Assembly: GCA_019312705.1 (NCBI GenBank)
Contig: JAFDCW010000259.1
Location: 1 to 6,541, forward strand
Length of the DNA: 6,541 nucleotides
Source of the DNA: Deltaproteobacteria bacterium
GTDB lineage: Bacteria > Myxococcota > Polyangia > Polyangiales > B10-G4
Direction: 5' to 3'
Positions 4,604-6,541 of this stretch are shown piece after piece (position 1 is the first letter of the stretch; each line of letters starts with the position of its first letter). A model generated the notes under the pieces. The model was given only the letters and a program-made list of their open reading frames with translations. It was not told where the DNA came from and ran no database searches. The position numbers and the translations under genes are program-made.

Positions 4604-5782
4604 ATGAAGCGATCGTGCTCGAGGCTTGCGTTGGCGACCGTGCTCCTGGTCGCAATGCCTGGCTGCTACCTCTTCCACGGCCCCGAGGCCGGAGAGGAGC
4701 CACCGGAGCCCACGGTCGATGCGGCGGTTCCCGAGCCGGAGCCCGCCCCTGAACCAGATCCTGTCCCCGAGCCCGAGCCTGTCCCCGAGCCCGAGCCCGG
4801 ACCCGAGCGGCCCATGCGCTGGGTGACGCTGGCGACCGACGGTCCGACCCCTCCAGGTCGGCTCTCCCATCTGGCGGCGTACGACGACGTCGGCGACAGG
4901 ATGATCGTGCTCGGAGGCTACGATCCCTACCTCGACCTCGGGGCATGCTGCGTTGACCCCTACGTGATGCATCGGGACATCTGGACTCTCGACCTCGAGA
5001 CCGAGCGATGGTCCCACGTGGGAGAGCTCCCCGCACCGGTCCTCGCGCTCAACCCGGTCACGCTGGCCGTCGATCGGCCCCGAAACCGCCTCGTGGTCGT
5101 CGGCTCGGTGGGCGCGCCCAACTTCGGCCGCGTGCAGACGATGGCCGTGGACCTCCGCACCAGGGAGGTCACCACGCTGCCGCCGAGCCCCTGGGCGGCC
5201 CGGGACTGGCCGCTGCGCTCGACGCACGACGTGGAACGTCAGACCATCGTAGTGCACGACGCCTACTACGCAGAAGCGCGGGAAGGCCTCCTCGTGTTCG
5301 ACCTCGCCACGGACGAATGGCGAGTCCTCGAACCGGCCGCTGGGACCGGACCCGGCATCCGCTTTCACACGCCCCTCGTCAGCTCGCCCTCGGGTGCCTA
5401 CGTGTACGCCGGCTATGGGACCGACGAGCCGCCGGACCGCCTCTGGCGCTTGGCGCCGGGCGCGACGGGCTGGACCGAGCTACCGCTCTCGGGCGAGCTC
5501 GAGAGCGGCCGCTGGTCTCATCGAGCCGTGCACGAGAGTGTCCGGGATCTGCTCGTCGTCTTCGGGGGCATGCGCAACTCGGAGCGGCTCGGCACCTTGG
5601 TGATTCGGCTCTCCACTGGCCGCGCGGAGGTGCCGGTCCTGGATGCACTCGGCCCGATCCCCGAGGGTCGGCGAGATCACACCATGGTCCTGGACACGAG
5701 GCGTCGCCGAGCCCTGGTCTTCGGCGGCGCCCGCGCGTCCGAGCTCGCCCTCGCCGATACGTGGGCGTTGGAGTTGCCCTAG
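4604..5782 (+). CDS. Kelch-repeat lipoprotein, probable six-bladed beta-propeller (392 aa)
   Basis: The N-terminus MKRSCSRLALATVLLVAMPGC is a lipoprotein signal with the predicted lipid site at C21 (MPGC). A Pro/Glu linker (about 42-69, PEPEPAPEPDPVPEPEP...) lifts the domain from the membrane. Six Kelch-like units follow, at about 85-140, 150-192, 203-242, 251-293, 302-345 and 355-392. Typical features are R-x-SH/RxxH-type openings (GRLSHLAAYD, GRWSHRAVHE, GRRDHTMVLD), a hydrophobic strand ending in GG (MIVLGG, LVVFGG, LVFGG) and W-x-LDL/FDL strands (DIWTLDLETERW, LLVFDLATDEW). Six units fit a closed propeller, used by known members for binding proteins or sugars. No catalytic residues can be assigned. 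The frame extends upstream to 4325, but ATG 4604 is chosen because the signal peptide starts there. It converges on the FG-GAP gene. Confidence 0.9.
   Translation: MKRSCSRLALATVLLVAMPGCYLFHGPEAGEEPPEPTVDAAVPEPEPAPEPDPVPEPEPVPEPEPGPERPMRWVTLATDGPTPPGRLSHLAAYDDVGDRMIVLGGYDPYLDLGACCVDPYVMHRDIWTLDLETERWSHVGELPAPVLALNPVTLAVDRPRNRLVVVGSVGAPNFGRVQTMAVDLRTREVTTLPPSPWAARDWPLRSTHDVERQTIVVHDAYYAEAREGLLVFDLATDEWRVLEPAAGTGPGIRFHTPLVSSPSGAYVYAGYGTDEPPDRLWRLAPGATGWTELPLSGELESGRWSHRAVHESVRDLLVVFGGMRNSERLGTLVIRLSTGRAEVPVLDALGPIPEGRRDHTMVLDTRRRRALVFGGARASELALADTWALELP
4760..4795. repeat. Two perfect 18-bp coding repeats (Pro/Glu linker)
   Basis: The unit CCTGTCCCCGAGCCCGAG occurs twice head to tail at 4760-4777 and 4778-4795. 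It encodes the PVPEPE units of the lipoprotein linker. Identity at the DNA level suggests a recent duplication and easy length change of the linker. Confidence 0.88.
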
Positions 5783-5824
5783 AGCACCGAACCCAGCCTT
5801 CGCCCCCACGATGCGGCTCCGACG

Positions 5825-5873
5825 AGGCCTCCTGCCTGCTCATCGGGAATGTGCGGGCCCGGCTCAGGAGCCT
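5825..5873. terminator. Candidate bidirectional terminator between convergent genes
   Basis: AGGC-C-TCCTG (5825-5834) pairs with CAGGAGCCT (5865-5873) as nine base pairs with one bulged C. The loop is 30 nt, and GGCTTTGG follows. It sits in the 136-bp gap between the convergent Kelch and FG-GAP genes, the place where a shared terminator is expected. The long loop and the lack of a real T-run keep this tentative. Confidence 0.3.
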
Positions 5874-5910
5874 GGCTTTGGTCGAATCACGGCGGTTGAA
5901 GTTGATTCGC

Positions 5911-5922
5911 GTGACCGGTCAC
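5911..5922. repeat. 12-bp perfect palindrome at the FG-GAP stop codon
   Basis: GTGACCGGTCAC is a perfect palindrome that includes the TGA stop (complement of 5919-5921) of the minus-strand FG-GAP gene. It could be a protein-binding site or chance. Nothing else nearby supports a regulatory role. Confidence 0.6.
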
Positions 5923-6541
5923 GGCGCCACCGTCACCGTCCAGTCGGCGAGCTGCGGGCTGGTTCCGCTCTCGGCGCCGTCCACGTCGTTGAGCGTGGCT
6001 CGGAGCCGGATGCAGCTGGTCGCGCCGGTTACAGCGAGGGAGCTGATGTCGATGGAGCCCAGACCCGTCGTGGTCGTCGTGCCGGAGAGGCCGGTGACCG
6101 CCCCGGCGCTGTCGAGGACCTCCACCGTGATCCGGCCGTCGACGTTGCCCTGGTTCCAGGTCACGGTGCCCCACCCGCTGGGAGAGGCGGGGAAGTTGGC
6201 GAAGCTGATGAGCTGCGAGGTGACCGTAGCGACCACGGGAGGCGCGGTCTGCCGGACGTCGTGGGACCCTATCTCGTACCAGGCAAACTGATCGGAGGTC
6301 GCGGCGGCGGTCACCACGTCGGTGTCGCCGTCGCCGTCGAGATCCACCGCCTCGATGTTCGTGGCGCCGTCGGCATTGGTCGCGCCGCTGTCGATGACGC
6401 GCAGGGTCCAGCCGGGGGGGGTCATCCCGTCGTTCTCGTACCAGGCGAACTGATTGGAAGTACCGGCCGCGGTCACCACGTCGGTGTCGCCGTCGCCGTC
6501 GAAGTCCACCGCGTCGATGTAGATGGCGCTGTCGGCGTTGG
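5919..6541 (-). CDS. FG-GAP/VCBS repeat protein, C-terminal part (206 visible residues)
   Basis: The frame is open to the right edge, so the N-terminus is missing. The GTG at 6507-6509 is internal, because the repeat pattern continues upstream of it (NADSAIYIDA...). Two FG-GAP/VCBS-type repeats of 54 residues are visible, each with the calcium-loop pattern D-x-DGDGDTD (VDFDGDGDTDVVTAA and VDLDGDGDTDVVTAA) and a QFAWYE strand. Such repeats form beta-propeller blades in secreted or surface proteins, often binding Ca2+. After them, about 105 residues of Val/Thr/Gly-rich sequence (GWGTVTWNQGNVDGRITVEV...) look like a C-terminal beta-sandwich module ending WTVTVAP. It is probably extracellular. 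The upstream part should carry further repeats and a signal peptide. Function is unknown beyond adhesion or binding as a class. Confidence 0.88.
   Translation of the reverse strand, partial: NADSAIYIDAVDFDGDGDTDVVTAAGTSNQFAWYENDGMTPPGWTLRVIDSGATNADGATNIEAVDLDGDGDTDVVTAAATSDQFAWYEIGSHDVRQTAPPVVATVTSQLISFANFPASPSGWGTVTWNQGNVDGRITVEVLDSAGAVTGLSGTTTTTGLGSIDISSLAVTGATSCIRLRATLNDVDGAESGTSPQLADWTVTVAP
6273..6379. repeat. 162-bp-period coding repeat, downstream unit
   Basis: This stretch repeats the DNA at 6435-6541 with a 162-bp offset (54 codons). It includes nearly identical runs over CTCGTACCAGGC and GGTCACCACGTCGGTGTCGC. It corresponds to consecutive FG-GAP repeats of the minus-strand gene, and the high DNA identity suggests recent duplication. 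Confidence 0.85.
6435..6541. repeat. 162-bp-period coding repeat, upstream unit (cut by the window edge)
   Basis: This is the partner of the unit at 6273-6379, and the repeat continues past the right edge. The two units encode FG-GAP blades with the same D-x-DGDGDTD loop. Confidence 0.85.

Noticed and set aside
4343..5368. 341-residue minus-strand frame opposite the Kelch gene
   Set aside because: It reads as Arg/Gly/Leu-rich shadow, while the + strand carries regular Kelch motifs and a lipoprotein signal.
5008..6291. 427-residue + frame across the Kelch 3' end and into the FG-GAP gene
   Set aside because: It overlaps two better genes on different strands and its composition is Arg/Pro-rich without domains.

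Overview
The window is GC-rich DNA (roughly two-thirds G+C by eye) packed with predicted lipoproteins carrying Pro/Glu-, Pro/Ala- and Asp-rich linkers. It also holds a Kelch propeller, an FG-GAP/VCBS repeat protein, a Hint-domain protein and a JmjC/cupin_8 oxygenase. This mixture is typical of a myxobacterium (Myxococcota, Polyangia or Sandaracinaceae-like). The assignment is an inference from protein style, because no rRNA, tRNA or marker gene is present.

Layout. At the left edge is the 3' end of a + strand gene (1-169), followed by a small hairpin. A block of five minus-strand genes then runs from about 4382 down to 232. Read in transcription order they are: (a) a Hint-domain lipoprotein with a Cys-rich middle (4382-3555); (b) a 500-bp non-coding gap; (c) a lipoprotein of unknown function with six further cysteines (3054-2077); (d) a JmjC/cupin_8 Fe(II)/2-oxoglutarate oxygenase (2010-1015); (e) a Pro/Asp-rich putative lipoprotein whose start overlaps the oxygenase stop by 4 bp (1018-494); and (f) a 68-residue MYND/HIT-like zinc-binding protein (438-232). 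A Kelch-repeat lipoprotein (4604-5782, +) diverges from the Hint gene. It converges on the 3' part of an FG-GAP repeat protein (6541-5919, -), which runs off the right edge.

The most unusual non-coding structure is the gap at 3055-3554. It has a relatively AT-rich segment (about 54% GC) and then two arrays of a degenerate GGGAAC hexamer, one of about 6 units and one of 17. The 88-bp spacer between the arrays can fold into a nested hairpin. Array 1 contains a textbook G-quadruplex pattern on the + strand. The tightest functional link is the translationally coupled pair of oxygenase and Pro/Asp-rich lipoprotein, which raises the untested idea that the small protein is its hydroxylation substrate.

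Taken together, the predicted products mostly belong to the cell surface: three well-supported lipoproteins, one probable lipoprotein and a repeat protein that is probably secreted. No mobile element, CRISPR array, RNA gene or complete defence system is visible.
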